64,000 bases of DNA from the NCBI RefSeq assembly GCF_900129455.1, contig NZ_FQVU01000003.1:889442-953441 (forward strand), written 5' to 3'. Positions 1 through 8,024 of the stretch are shown in pieces. Below the pieces are notes generated by a model that saw only the letters and a program-made list of their open reading frames with translations, was not told where the DNA came from and did no database searches. This DNA comes from Jatrophihabitans endophyticus. GTDB lineage: Bacteria > Actinomycetota > Actinomycetes > Mycobacteriales > Jatrophihabitantaceae. Both the position numbers and the translations under genes were made by a program. Within the stretch, counting starts at the first letter, position 1; every line of letters starts with the position of its first letter.

Positions 1-457
1 ACACCAGATCGTCCGAGGGGCAGTAGAACGGGCCGGCGCCGCTGTCGGCGGTGCCGCAGCCGGTCGACACGCCGCCGGTGAACCACACCGTGTCGGCCTC
101 CTGGTAGCGCGCGCCCAGGGCCGGCAACGCCGCGGTCCAGTAGTCCTGGATCGAGTTGATGTCGGCGACGACGGCGCATTCGAGCGTGCGGTTGGCGTCG
201 GCGCCGGTGCGGCACTCGCGCTGGACGTCTCGGTTGTCGGCCGTCGCCGGCTGCCCGTCGCTGCCGAGGCCGCCGAGGACGCTCGTCGCCTGCGACGCGT
301 CGCCGCCCCCGCCGAGGAGCGAGACGAGCAGGTAGACCACCACGCCCACGACACCGAGGCCGCCGCCGGCGATGGTGCCGCGGCCGCCGGGTATGCCGCC
401 GCCTCGGGTGTCGGACACCTCGGACGTGTCGAGGTCTGCGGAGTCGTTGTACTTCAC
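1..457 (-). CDS. Neutral zinc metallopeptidase (YpfJ family), C-terminus outside window
   Basis: This is the N-terminal 152 residues of a protein that runs off the left edge. It begins at a GTG and reads MKYNDSADLDTSEVSDTRGG, then a glycine-rich stretch, one membrane segment (about residues 31-46, GVVGVVVYLLVSLLG), then an extracytoplasmic part with QRECRTGADANRTLECAIVADINSIQDYW written in pieces typical of the putative neutral zinc metallopeptidase family. The HEXGH zinc motif would lie in the missing part, so activity cannot be judged. A TACCGT box six bases before the GTG suggests a leaderless transcript. Divergent from the ABC-F gene at 553. Family assignment rests on N-terminal resemblance only. 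Confidence 0.7.
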   Translation of the reverse strand, partial: MKYNDSADLDTSEVSDTRGGGIPGGRGTIAGGGLGVVGVVVYLLVSLLGGGGDASQATSVLGGLGSDGQPATADNRDVQRECRTGADANRTLECAVVADINSIQDYWTAALPALGARYQEADTVWFTGGVSTGCGTADSGAGPFYCPSDDLV

Positions 458-552
458 CCGGTGACGGTATCCTCGATGCCGTGATCCTGACCGAGAGGTG
501 ACGCGCGCGCCGTCCGTATCGCCCGCCGCCCCCTCGTGCCTGGAGCCCCACC

Positions 553-2172
553 ATGATCACTGCCCACGACCTCGAACTGCGTGCCGGCGCCCGCATCCTG
601 CTCGAGCCGACGACGCTGCGCGTCCAGGCCGGTGACCGCATCGGCCTCGTCGGTCGTAACGGGGCCGGCAAGACGACGAGCCTGCGGGTGCTCGCCGGCG
701 AGACGCTGCCCCACGGTGGCCGGCTCGAGGTGACGAGTCCGGTCGGCTACCTGCCGCAGGACCCCCGCGACGGCGATCTCGCCGTGCTGGCCCGCGACCG
801 CGTGCTGTCCGCCCGCGGCCTCGACACGCTCGTCACCGACATCGCCAAGGCACAGGTCGCCCTGGCCGAACGTCCGGACGACGACGCGCTGCTGCGCCGC
901 TACGGGTCGTTGGAGGAGCGCTTCACCGCGCTGGGTGGGTACGCGGCCGAGAGCGAGGCGGCGCGCATCTGCGCGAACCTCGGCCTGCCCGACCGGGTGC
1001 TCGCGCAGCCGCTGTCGACGCTCTCGGGCGGCCAGCGCCGCCGCGTCGAGCTCGCCCGGATCCTGTTCGCCGACTCCGGGGCCGAGCCGACCACCCTCCT
1101 GCTGGACGAGCCGACGAACCACCTGGACGCCGACTCCATCACCTGGCTGCGCGACTTCCTCAAGCAGCACACCGGCGGGCTGATCCTCATCAGCCACGAC
1201 GTCGAGCTGCTCGACGCCGTCGTCAACAAGGTCTGGTACCTCGACGCCAACCGCTCGGCGGTCGACGCCTACAACGTCGACTGGAAGACCTATCTCAAAC
1301 AGCGCGAGGCCGACGAGAAGCGTCGGGTGCGGGAGCGGGCCAACGCCGAGCGCAAGATCGAGACGCTCACCCGGCAGGCGGACAAGATGCGGGCGAAGGC
1401 GACGAAGGCCCGCGCTGCGCACCAGATGGACCGCCGCGCCGCCGCGCTGTCCGCCGGGCTCGCCGAGGTGCGCCAGCACGACAAGGTCGCCCGGCTGCGC
1501 TTCCCGGCGCCCGCGGCGTGCGGGAAGACGCCGCTCACCGCCGAGGGGCTGTCCAAGTCCTACGGCTCGCTGGAGGTGTTCGCCGGCGTCGACCTCGCCA
1601 TCGACCGCGGCGCCCGCGTCGTCGTGCTGGGTCTCAACGGCGCCGGCAAGACCACGCTGCTGCGGCTGCTGTCGGGCCTGGAACCGCCCGACACCGGCGC
1701 GGTCGTGCCCGGGCACGGGCTGCGGCTCGGCTACTACGCCCAGGAGCACGAGACGCTGGACCACGACCGCACCATCCTGGAGAACATGCGCACGTCGGCG
1801 TCCAGCGTGGGGCGCGCCGACCTCAACGACACCGAGCTGCGCAAGATCCTGGGCGCCTTCCTGTTCAGCGGTGACGACGTCGACAAGCCGGCCGGGGTGC
1901 TCTCGGGCGGCGAGAAGACCCGGCTCGCACTGGCGATGCTCGTCACCGGCGCGGCCAACGTGCTGCTGCTCGACGAGCCGACGAACAACCTCGACCCGGT
2001 CAGCCGGGAGCAGGTGCTCGACGCGTTGCACACGTTCGCCGGCGCGATCGTGCTCGTCACGCACGACGAGGGCGCGGTCGAGGCACTGGCCCCCGAGAAG
2101 GTGATCATGCTGCCCGACGGCGTCGAGGACCAGTGGAGCGCCGAGCTCACCGATCTCATCACGCTCGCCTGA
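553..2172 (+). CDS. ABC-F family ATP-binding protein
   Basis: A soluble 539-residue protein with two ABC ATPase cassettes in tandem and no membrane segments, the ABC-F layout. Cassette 1 has Walker A GRNGAGKT (34-41), signature LSGGQRRR (about 160) and LLLDEPTNHLD. Cassette 2 has GLNGAGKT and LSGGEKTR with LLLDEPTNNLD. The two are joined by a charged, helical linker rich in Lys/Arg (about 240-310), as in ribosome-binding ABC-F proteins. The family acts on the ribosome E site, in translation rescue or antibiotic resistance; which role applies here cannot be told from sequence. A GGAG sits upstream of the ATG. It stands alone, divergent from the metallopeptidase. Confidence 0.93.
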   Translation: MITAHDLELRAGARILLEPTTLRVQAGDRIGLVGRNGAGKTTSLRVLAGETLPHGGRLEVTSPVGYLPQDPRDGDLAVLARDRVLSARGLDTLVTDIAKAQVALAERPDDDALLRRYGSLEERFTALGGYAAESEAARICANLGLPDRVLAQPLSTLSGGQRRRVELARILFADSGAEPTTLLLDEPTNHLDADSITWLRDFLKQHTGGLILISHDVELLDAVVNKVWYLDANRSAVDAYNVDWKTYLKQREADEKRRVRERANAERKIETLTRQADKMRAKATKARAAHQMDRRAAALSAGLAEVRQHDKVARLRFPAPAACGKTPLTAEGLSKSYGSLEVFAGVDLAIDRGARVVVLGLNGAGKTTLLRLLSGLEPPDTGAVVPGHGLRLGYYAQEHETLDHDRTILENMRTSASSVGRADLNDTELRKILGAFLFSGDDVDKPAGVLSGGEKTRLALAMLVTGAANVLLLDEPTNNLDPVSREQVLDALHTFAGAIVLVTHDEGAVEALAPEKVIMLPDGVEDQWSAELTDLITLA

Positions 2173-2422
2173 TCGCTCCCGGCGCTCGCCCGTCCGCCCG
2201 CCCGCCGTGAGCCGCTACCGTCGGTCGGTGTGATCGAAGCGCTGATCGATGACACCCGCCACTGGCACGAAATAGCCGGTTGCCCGATCGGCCCGTGGGG
2301 CAATCGGGACATTGGGTCCGGCGTCGTCGTCGACCCGTGCTGATCGCGTCCGCATGATCTTGTCGCCCCCGCGCGCGGGGTAGTAGTACTGGCGCTCTCA
2401 CGACACGCACGAAGGGGACGCC

Positions 2423-2662
2423 ATGACCGCGCTGAAGAAGGGCGCTCGCATCACCGGCTCCGAGCGGACCAAGCTCGCGAGTGACCTGCGCAAGGCCTAC
2501 GACAAGGGCAAGAGCATCCGCGAGCTCGCGGACACCCATGGTCGCTCGTATGGCTTCGTCCACCGGGTGCTCTCCGAGTCGGGCACGACGCTGCGCGGCC
2601 GGGGCGGCGCCACCCGCAGCAAGAGCAAGAACGGCAAGGCGCGCGTCACCAAGTCCTCATGA
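2423..2662 (+). CDS. Small helix-turn-helix protein
   Basis: A basic 79-residue protein. Residues about 28-50 (KSIRELADTHGRSYGFVHRVL) form a predicted helix-turn-helix of the resolvase/MerR-like kind, followed by a Lys/Arg/Ser-rich C-terminal tail that could bind DNA non-specifically. Proteins of this size and pattern are widespread and conserved in actinomycetes and annotated only as helix-turn-helix domain proteins. A strong Shine-Dalgarno (AAGGGG) precedes the ATG, and a TAGTAC -10-like box lies about 35 bases further up. It is monocistronic. Target genes are unknown. Confidence 0.85.
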   Translation: MTALKKGARITGSERTKLASDLRKAYDKGKSIRELADTHGRSYGFVHRVLSESGTTLRGRGGATRSKSKNGKARVTKSS

Positions 2663-2703
2663 GGTGCCGGCGGCCGGTCCCGGCCGCGGCCGTGGTGTCC
2701 CGC

Positions 2704-2709
2704 TAGGCT
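2704..2709 (+). promoter_or_regulatory. Leaderless-type -10 box (TAGGCT) for the crotonase gene
   Basis: TAGGCT is followed after seven bases by ATC (2717), the in-frame codon that opens the conserved crotonase N-terminus. The same box with 7-8 base spacing stands before the GTG starts at 31298, 33867, 41022, 61077 and 61142 in this window, which makes it a credible -10 element of a leaderless promoter. Confidence 0.5.
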
Positions 2710-2716
2710 CTCGGGC

Positions 2717-3535
2717 ATCGACACCACCGACACCACCACGACGTTCGAGGTCGACCCCGCCGCCGGGCTGCGGGTCGAGCACACCACCGACCGCGCGACG
2801 ATCACCCTCGCGCGACCCGACCGGCTCAACTGCCAGTCACCGGTCATGTGGGACGAGCTGACGCGCGTGCGCACCCAGCTGCCGGCGACCGTCCGAGTCG
2901 TCGTCCTCCGCGGGGAGGGGCGCGCGTTCTCGGCCGGGCTCGACCGCGAGCTGGTCTCGCCGGATCACCCGCAGGGGTTGCTGCGCATCCCGCGCCTGCC
3001 GCGCGAGGAGGCCACCGGCCTCATCGAGGGTTGGCAGCGTGCCTTCGACTGGACCTCCCGGCCCGATCTCGTCAGCGTCGCCGCGGTGCAGGGGCATGCC
3101 ATCGGCGGCGGCTTCCAGCTCGCCCTCGGCGCCGACATCCGCATCGTGGCCGACGACGTGCAGTTCTGCATGGCCGAGCCGATGCTCGGCATCGTGCCCG
3201 ACCTCGGTGGCACCAAGCGCCTGGTCGACCTGATCGGCTACTCGCGCGCCGCGGAGCTGTGCCTGACCGGGCGGCGCGTCGGTGCCGAGGAGGCGCTGCG
3301 CGTCGGCCTCGCTTCGGCCAGCGTGCCGGTCGCGGAGCTCGACGCCGCGGTCGAGCAGACGGTCACGGCGCTGCTCGCCATCGGCCGCGACGCCTCGGCC
3401 GAGACGAAGGCGCTGCTCCGTGCCGCCGCCTCCCGCACGCAGGACGAGCAGCAGGCAGCCGAGCGCGAGGCCCAGTACCGCCGGTTGCGGGCCCTCGCCG
3501 GGCTGCTCGGCGAGGACGGCCCCGGCGGCGCCTAG
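2717..3535 (+). CDS. Enoyl-CoA hydratase/isomerase (crotonase) family protein
   Basis: A crotonase-fold enzyme acting on acyl-CoA thioesters in the cytoplasm. The region from ATG 2846 (229 residues) holds the oxyanion-hole strand LRGEGRAFSAGLDREL, the GHAIGGGFQLALGADIRI turn and the AEPMLGIVPDLGG segment. The reading frame is open and clearly homologous upstream of that ATG: RVEHTTDRATITLARPDRLN is the family's first beta strands. No ATG, GTG or TTG exists in frame between there and the upstream region. I extended to ATC at 2717 because a TAGGCT -10 box is seven bases before it; CTG at 2768 is an alternative. The extended length of 272 is normal for the family. The exact substrate is unknown. 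It is convergent with the transglutaminase-like gene. Confidence 0.85.
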   Translation: MDTTDTTTTFEVDPAAGLRVEHTTDRATITLARPDRLNCQSPVMWDELTRVRTQLPATVRVVVLRGEGRAFSAGLDRELVSPDHPQGLLRIPRLPREEATGLIEGWQRAFDWTSRPDLVSVAAVQGHAIGGGFQLALGADIRIVADDVQFCMAEPMLGIVPDLGGTKRLVDLIGYSRAAELCLTGRRVGAEEALRVGLASASVPVAELDAAVEQTVTALLAIGRDASAETKALLRAAASRTQDEQQAAEREAQYRRLRALAGLLGEDGPGGA

Positions 3536-3592
3536 CGCGTCCGGACGTCCCGGGCGTCGAGCGCGGCGGCGGCTCCGCGGGATTTGTCCGAC

Positions 3593-3660
3593 GGGCCGTA
3601 TGCAGGCCGTGTACGGGCCGTATACGGGCCGTGTGCAGCCCGCACACGGGCCGTGTGACA
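3593..3660. repeat. 11-bp tandem repeat with nested hairpins between convergent genes
   Basis: GGCCGTRT recurs at 3594, 3605, 3616, 3627 and 3649, an exact 11-base period with one diverged unit at 3638. Inside it CCGTGTGC/GCACACGG can pair across AGCCC, and CACACGG/CCGTGTG can pair across one G. It sits between the stop codons of two convergent genes, so it may act as a bidirectional terminator or a protein-binding array. Confidence 0.7.
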
Positions 3661-3680
3661 CCGTCGGATCGTCGCCTGGG

Positions 3681-5828
3681 CTAGGTTCGGCGACCGCGTC
3701 GGCCACCGTGCCGGCGCAGCGGTCGCGGGTCGAGGGCAGCCCGCACGCGCCGCCACGCGGGGAGGTCCGCACGCACCCGCCGGCCGACCGTGTCGGCGAG
3801 ACGCCAGGCCGACGCCGCTTCCTGCGGACCCGCTGCCTCCGGGGCGTACCCCGCGTGGTCGAGGAGCCGGCCGAGGGCGCGCACGTCGTCGCGCACCGGC
3901 CGGGGCGCGCTCGCGGCGACCTCGCTCGTGGTGCGGCCGCGCGGCGGGTGCCGGCCCGCCTCGGTGAGCCGGTCCACCGCCTCGCGCCACGCGCCGTGGA
4001 TCGCGTGGGCGGGCACGGGTGCGCGCCGACGTCGCCGTCGGCGACCGGCCTTGACCCCGGGCGGCGTGGCCAGCAGCAGCACCAGCACGAGCGCCGCGCC
4101 GCCGGCGACGGTGAGCGTGCTGCCCGAGCCGGGTCGCGTGCGGTCGGCGTCCGGCCGGGGTGTCGGCGGTGCCGGGGTGGTCGGCGGCACGCTCGGGGTC
4201 GGGGTGGTCGACGGGCTCGCCGACGGGTTCGCACCGGCGGGCGCGGGGCGGCGGTTCGCGGCGCTCGCGGGGCGGGTGGGGGTGGGATCGAAGGAGACCC
4301 AGCCCGCGCGGGCGAAGCGGACCTGGGGCCATGCCTGCACGTCGGCGCCGGAGATGGTGAACTGCCGGCCTGATTTTGCGTAACGCGGCGCAAATCCGAG
4401 GACGAGGCGTGACTCGTAACCGAGAGCACGCGCCATCACCGCGAAGGCGCTCGCGTACTGCTCGCTCGTACCGAGGTGCCTGCCCTTGGCCTGCAGCAGC
4501 GTCTGGATCTGGAAGTAGCCGCTCCCGCTCGGGGCCCGGTCGGTGTCGTCCACGAAGAAGTCGTCCGTGCGCAACAGGTTCTGCAGTCCCTGCAGCCGCA
4601 CCGAGTCGGGGCCGCGCCCGCTGCGGCGCGCGAAGGCGGTGACCGCGGCCGGCACCGCGACGCCGCTCGCGCTCGACACCGGTCCGCTGCGTCGTACCGC
4701 ATGATCGGCGGCCAGGACCGGCGTGGGTGTGGTCTCGGTGCCACCGCTGATCCGGTAGCGCGTCGGATAGGCCACGCCCCCCGGCACCACGATGTCGCCC
4801 GTCGTCTCGTCGACGCCGAGGTCGCCGCGGTCGAGTGCGGTCGGCCGGTCCGGACGCACCAGCCAGCTCAGCGCCCGCGGGTTCGTCGCGGTGACGTCGA
4901 CGGTCACCGGATGCCGTGGCGGCGTCGCCTGCAGCACCCGGCCGGCCCGCCGGAAACGGGCGTCGCCGGTCCAGGTGCGTCCGGTGAAGTCGGGAAGCGT
5001 GACCAGCGTCAACCGCGGCACCCGCCGCGACGACGTCCCCTGCAGCCGCACCGTCTCGACGCCGCGGGCGAACGCCGGGTACTGCTGCATCGGGTCGGTC
5101 GCGTTGCGCGGGCGCAGCGGCGGGGCGACGAGGTTGCGGGCGTCGGCCGAGCGGGCGTCCACGGCGGGAAGGTGTGGGGCGAACGCGCTCGCGACGAGGG
5201 CGCCGGCGGCCACCACCACGGCGGCGGCGAGGACGCGCCCCGGCCGCAGCGGCCCGCGGCTCGCGGCGAGGGTCGCGCCGACGAGCACGATCACGGGCGC
5301 CGCGTACCACGTCGGGGGCGCGCCGACCCCGGCGTCCACCGCCAGCGCGGCGAGCAGGCAGCCGAGGGCCGGCAGGACGGCGAGCGCGCGGTGCCGGGAG
5401 TACGCGGCGAGCAGCGACGCGGTCAACGAGGCGAAGCCGACGAGCAACCCCACCCCGGCCGTCGTGGGGCCGGTGGGGTCGGCGGGCAGCGCGGACGTGA
5501 GCAGCCGGAAGGGCCCGGCGAGCACCGCCGTGCCCGGTCGTGCCACGGCCACAACCGCGCCGATCGCCACGAGCAGCCCGGCCGCGGCGGCGAGGACGGC
5601 GCTCGCCCCCACCCCCCGGGCGGCGCCGACGACCAGGGCCGGGGCGAGCGCACCGGCCAGCACGGCCGCGACGAGCAGCCCCGGGGCCATGTCGCCGCCG
5701 CCGCCGCCGAGGTCGAGGCGCCCGCCGAAGGCCGGCGCGAACGCGAGCCCCGCCGCCGCCGCGAGCAGGCCGAGCACGGCGAGCCGGACCGACCCACGGA
5801 CCACCCCGGACGGCCCCGCGCCCCTCAT
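3681..5828 (-). CDS. Transglutaminase-like membrane protein (TgpA/DUF3488 type), catalytic residues replaced
   Basis: A 715-residue membrane protein starting at an ATG that overlaps the stop of the DUF58 gene (ATGA). The N-terminal 230 residues are a run of hydrophobic segments (DUF3488-like). Then comes an extracytoplasmic transglutaminase-core fold ending in GWVSFDPTPTRP, a Pro/Thr-rich linker, one more membrane segment near 590 and a charged cytoplasmic tail (DUF4129-like). In active relatives the core reads G-x-C-E-x-x-A and H-A-W. Here the equivalents are GTSEQYA (Ser455) and VQAW (Gln498), with only the Asp514 of FDPTP kept, so the Cys-His-Asp triad looks lost. It is last in the leftward T7SS-like operon after MoxR and DUF58, its usual partners. 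Confidence 0.85.
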   Translation of the reverse strand: MRGAGPSGVVRGSVRLAVLGLLAAAAGLAFAPAFGGRLDLGGGGGDMAPGLLVAAVLAGALAPALVVGAARGVGASAVLAAAAGLLVAIGAVVAVARPGTAVLAGPFRLLTSALPADPTGPTTAGVGLLVGFASLTASLLAAYSRHRALAVLPALGCLLAALAVDAGVGAPPTWYAAPVIVLVGATLAASRGPLRPGRVLAAAVVVAAGALVASAFAPHLPAVDARSADARNLVAPPLRPRNATDPMQQYPAFARGVETVRLQGTSSRRVPRLTLVTLPDFTGRTWTGDARFRRAGRVLQATPPRHPVTVDVTATNPRALSWLVRPDRPTALDRGDLGVDETTGDIVVPGGVAYPTRYRISGGTETTPTPVLAADHAVRRSGPVSSASGVAVPAAVTAFARRSGRGPDSVRLQGLQNLLRTDDFFVDDTDRAPSGSGYFQIQTLLQAKGRHLGTSEQYASAFAVMARALGYESRLVLGFAPRYAKSGRQFTISGADVQAWPQVRFARAGWVSFDPTPTRPASAANRRPAPAGANPSASPSTTPTPSVPPTTPAPPTPRPDADRTRPGSGSTLTVAGGAALVLVLLLATPPGVKAGRRRRRRRAPVPAHAIHGAWREAVDRLTEAGRHPPRGRTTSEVAASAPRPVRDDVRALGRLLDHAGYAPEAAGPQEAASAWRLADTVGRRVRADLPAWRRVRAALDPRPLRRHGGRRGRRT

Positions 5829-7012
5829 TCGGACTGCCCGCCGGCCAGGTGGTTCCACCGGGTGACCGCGTCCTGCGCGTGCCGGGCGGAGATCACCGTC
5901 ATGCCCGGCCGCCGGTGCATGCCCTCGGGGGTGGCGTCGCGGTCGCCGGTGAGCTGGACGACGACGACAGGGTTGAACCGACGCCGCTGGTCGGCCAGCC
6001 GCGGGAGCAGCGCGGGGTCACCGGAGGTCACCACGACGAGGACGCCGCCGCCGGGCAGCCGCTGGATGCGCTCGAGCACCCCGCTGCGCGAGTCCCGGTG
6101 CACGCCGACGGCGGCGAGCAGGTCGAGCGAGTCCACGGCGTCGGGGACGCTCTCCTCGTGCACGAGGTGCACCCGCACGGGCCGCCCCTCGAGCTCGACG
6201 GCGCGGTACACCGACGCGGCGACCTCGACGGCGTGCTCGAAGGTGACGCCGTCGGCGAGCGACACGTTGTCCAGCAGCACCGTCGTGGTGGGCTCGGTGG
6301 TGTCGATGTGCTCCTTGACCACGAGGTGCCCGACCCGGGCCGTGGTGCGCCAGTGGATGCGGCGCGGGTCGTCGCCGGGGACGTAGTCGCGCAGGGAGGA
6401 GAAGGTGAGCGTCCCGAGCCGGGCGTTCGCGGTCGTACGGGCCTCGAAGTCGAGGACGACCCCCACCGGCAGCGTCGCGGCCGGGTGCACCCGCGGGTGC
6501 ACCCACAGCAGCGCCGGCGCGGCGACGCGCCGCGCGGCGCGCAGCAGGCCGAGGGGGTCCCGCCGCTCGACGGTGAGCGGTCCGAGCTCGACGCGGCCGC
6601 GACGCACCGTCGGGATCGGGTAGTAGACCGGCCGCGCCGCGCCGCCGGGCAGGACCCCGACCGGCAGCTCGACGGTGTCCGGCCCCACCCGGTCGACGGC
6701 GACGAACGGGACCGACGGCAGCCGCGACCGGTTCCGCACGTCGATCCGGCCGAGCGCCGGCTCGCCCACCGAGACCCGGTCGGGGTCGACACCGCGGGTG
6801 AGGTCGACCCGGGGCCCCACCACGATCCACGCCACCGCCAGCACGAGCACGACCGCGAGACCGACCGCGCAGACGGCGAGCAGGCGGTAGCCGAAGACCG
6901 CCGCGAGTGCGTAGAGTGCGAGGGCGGTCGCCAGCACCGTCCACCCGGCACCGGTCAGCGGCGCCCGACGGCGGCCGCCGCGTCGACCGGCCCCCCGGGT
7001 CGCGCCGCTCAC
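5825..7012 (-). CDS. DUF58 domain-containing membrane-anchored protein
   Basis: A 395-residue protein with two hydrophobic segments near the N-terminus (about 25-65) followed by a soluble region. That region includes the family hallmark GDDPRRIHWRTTAR and a C-terminal von Willebrand A-like fold (VVLLDNVSLADG, GVLVVVTSGDP). DUF58 proteins work with MoxR AAA ATPases and are thought to be scaffolds or metal-binding chaperone partners at the membrane. The GTG start lies 10 bases after the MoxR stop, and its own stop overlaps the next start. A second MoxR-DUF58 pair is at 36867-38989. Confidence 0.9.
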   Translation of the reverse strand: MSGATRGAGRRGGRRRAPLTGAGWTVLATALALYALAAVFGYRLLAVCAVGLAVVLVLAVAWIVVGPRVDLTRGVDPDRVSVGEPALGRIDVRNRSRLPSVPFVAVDRVGPDTVELPVGVLPGGAARPVYYPIPTVRRGRVELGPLTVERRDPLGLLRAARRVAAPALLWVHPRVHPAATLPVGVVLDFEARTTANARLGTLTFSSLRDYVPGDDPRRIHWRTTARVGHLVVKEHIDTTEPTTTVLLDNVSLADGVTFEHAVEVAASVYRAVELEGRPVRVHLVHEESVPDAVDSLDLLAAVGVHRDSRSGVLERIQRLPGGGVLVVVTSGDPALLPRLADQRRRFNPVVVVQLTGDRDATPEGMHRRPGMTVISARHAQDAVTRWNHLAGGQSE

Positions 7013-7022
7013 CGGAGCGTGC

Positions 7023-8024
7023 TCACCGGCTCGCCGCGGGGGCGTCCGGGACGGGCACGGCGGCCATGGTCTCGGCCAGCACGCCGTCGGCGGTCGTGCC
7101 CCGCACCTCGGCCTGCGCCGTCAGCACCAGCCGGTGCGTGACCACGTGCGGCAGGACGATCCGGACGTCGTCCGGCACGACGTAGTGCCGGCCCTCGCAC
7201 GCCGCGTAGGCCTGGGCCGCGCGCAGCAGGGCGAGGGAGCCGCGTGTGCTGACGCCGAGTCGCAGGCCCGGCGCCTGCCGCGTCGCGGCGGCGAGCCGGG
7301 TGATGTACCCGGCGATGGGCGCGGCGACGTGCACCCGGGCCACGGCCTCCTGGATCCACCGGACCTGGTCGAGGGACGCGATCGCCGGCACCGGCTTGGT
7401 CGGGCCCGCCGCGCGCTGCAGCAGCAGCTGCTCCTCGACGTCCTGCGCGGGGTAGCCGACCGAGATGCGCATGAGGAAGCGGTCGAGCTGCGCCTCAGGC
7501 AACCGGTAGGTGCCCTCGAGGTCGATCGGGTTCTGGGTGGCGACGACCAGGAACGGCGACGGCACCGGATATCCGGTCCCGTCCACGGTCACGCGCGACT
7601 CCTCCATGACCTCCAGCAACGCGGACTGCGTCTTGGGTGAGGCCCGGTTGATCTCGTCGGCGACGACGACGTTGGCGAAGATCGGGCCCTCGTGGAACTC
7701 GAAGGTCGCCGTGCGCTGGTCCCACACCGACGTGCCGGTGATGTCGGTGGGCAGCAGGTCGGGCGTGAACTGGATGCGGTGGCTCGTACCGCTCACGCTC
7801 TGCGCCAGCGCGCGGGCCAGCGAGGTCTTGCCCGTCCCCGGGACGTCCTCGACGAGCAGGTGGCCGCCGGCCAGCAGACACACCAGGGCCAACCGCACCG
7901 TCTCGCGCTTGCCCTGCAGGACGGTCTCGACACCGGCGCCGACGCGCGCGGCGAACTCCGCGATGTAGTCGACGTTCTCGCTGCCGAGGGAGGGCGGCGA
8001 CGACGGGGACGACGGTGTGCTCAC
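7023..8024 (-). CDS. MoxR-type AAA+ ATPase
   Basis: A 333-residue AAA+ ATPase of the MoxR family. Walker A is EDVPGTGKTSLA, Walker B VVADEINRA, sensor 1 TQNPIDLEGTYRLPEAQLDRF. The GTG start overlaps the kinase stop (GTGA), which fixes translational coupling. MoxR proteins are chaperones that assemble or remodel protein complexes, usually with the DUF58 protein encoded next to them. Here the pair lies inside the T7SS-like operon, so maturation or gating of the secretion apparatus is a reasonable guess, but nothing in the sequence proves it. Confidence 0.92.
   Translation of the reverse strand: MSTPSSPSSPPSLGSENVDYIAEFAARVGAGVETVLQGKRETVRLALVCLLAGGHLLVEDVPGTGKTSLARALAQSVSGTSHRIQFTPDLLPTDITGTSVWDQRTATFEFHEGPIFANVVVADEINRASPKTQSALLEVMEESRVTVDGTGYPVPSPFLVVATQNPIDLEGTYRLPEAQLDRFLMRISVGYPAQDVEEQLLLQRAAGPTKPVPAIASLDQVRWIQEAVARVHVAAPIAGYITRLAAATRQAPGLRLGVSTRGSLALLRAAQAYAACEGRHYVVPDDVRIVLPHVVTHRLVLTAQAEVRGTTADGVLAETMAAVPVPDAPAASR

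Noticed and set aside
454..2064. A 536-codon open frame antisense to the ABC-F gene, and many other long antisense frames
   Set aside because: High GC removes stop codons in other frames. These translations are Arg/Ala/Gly/Pro-rich without motifs, while the opposite strand holds clear protein families.
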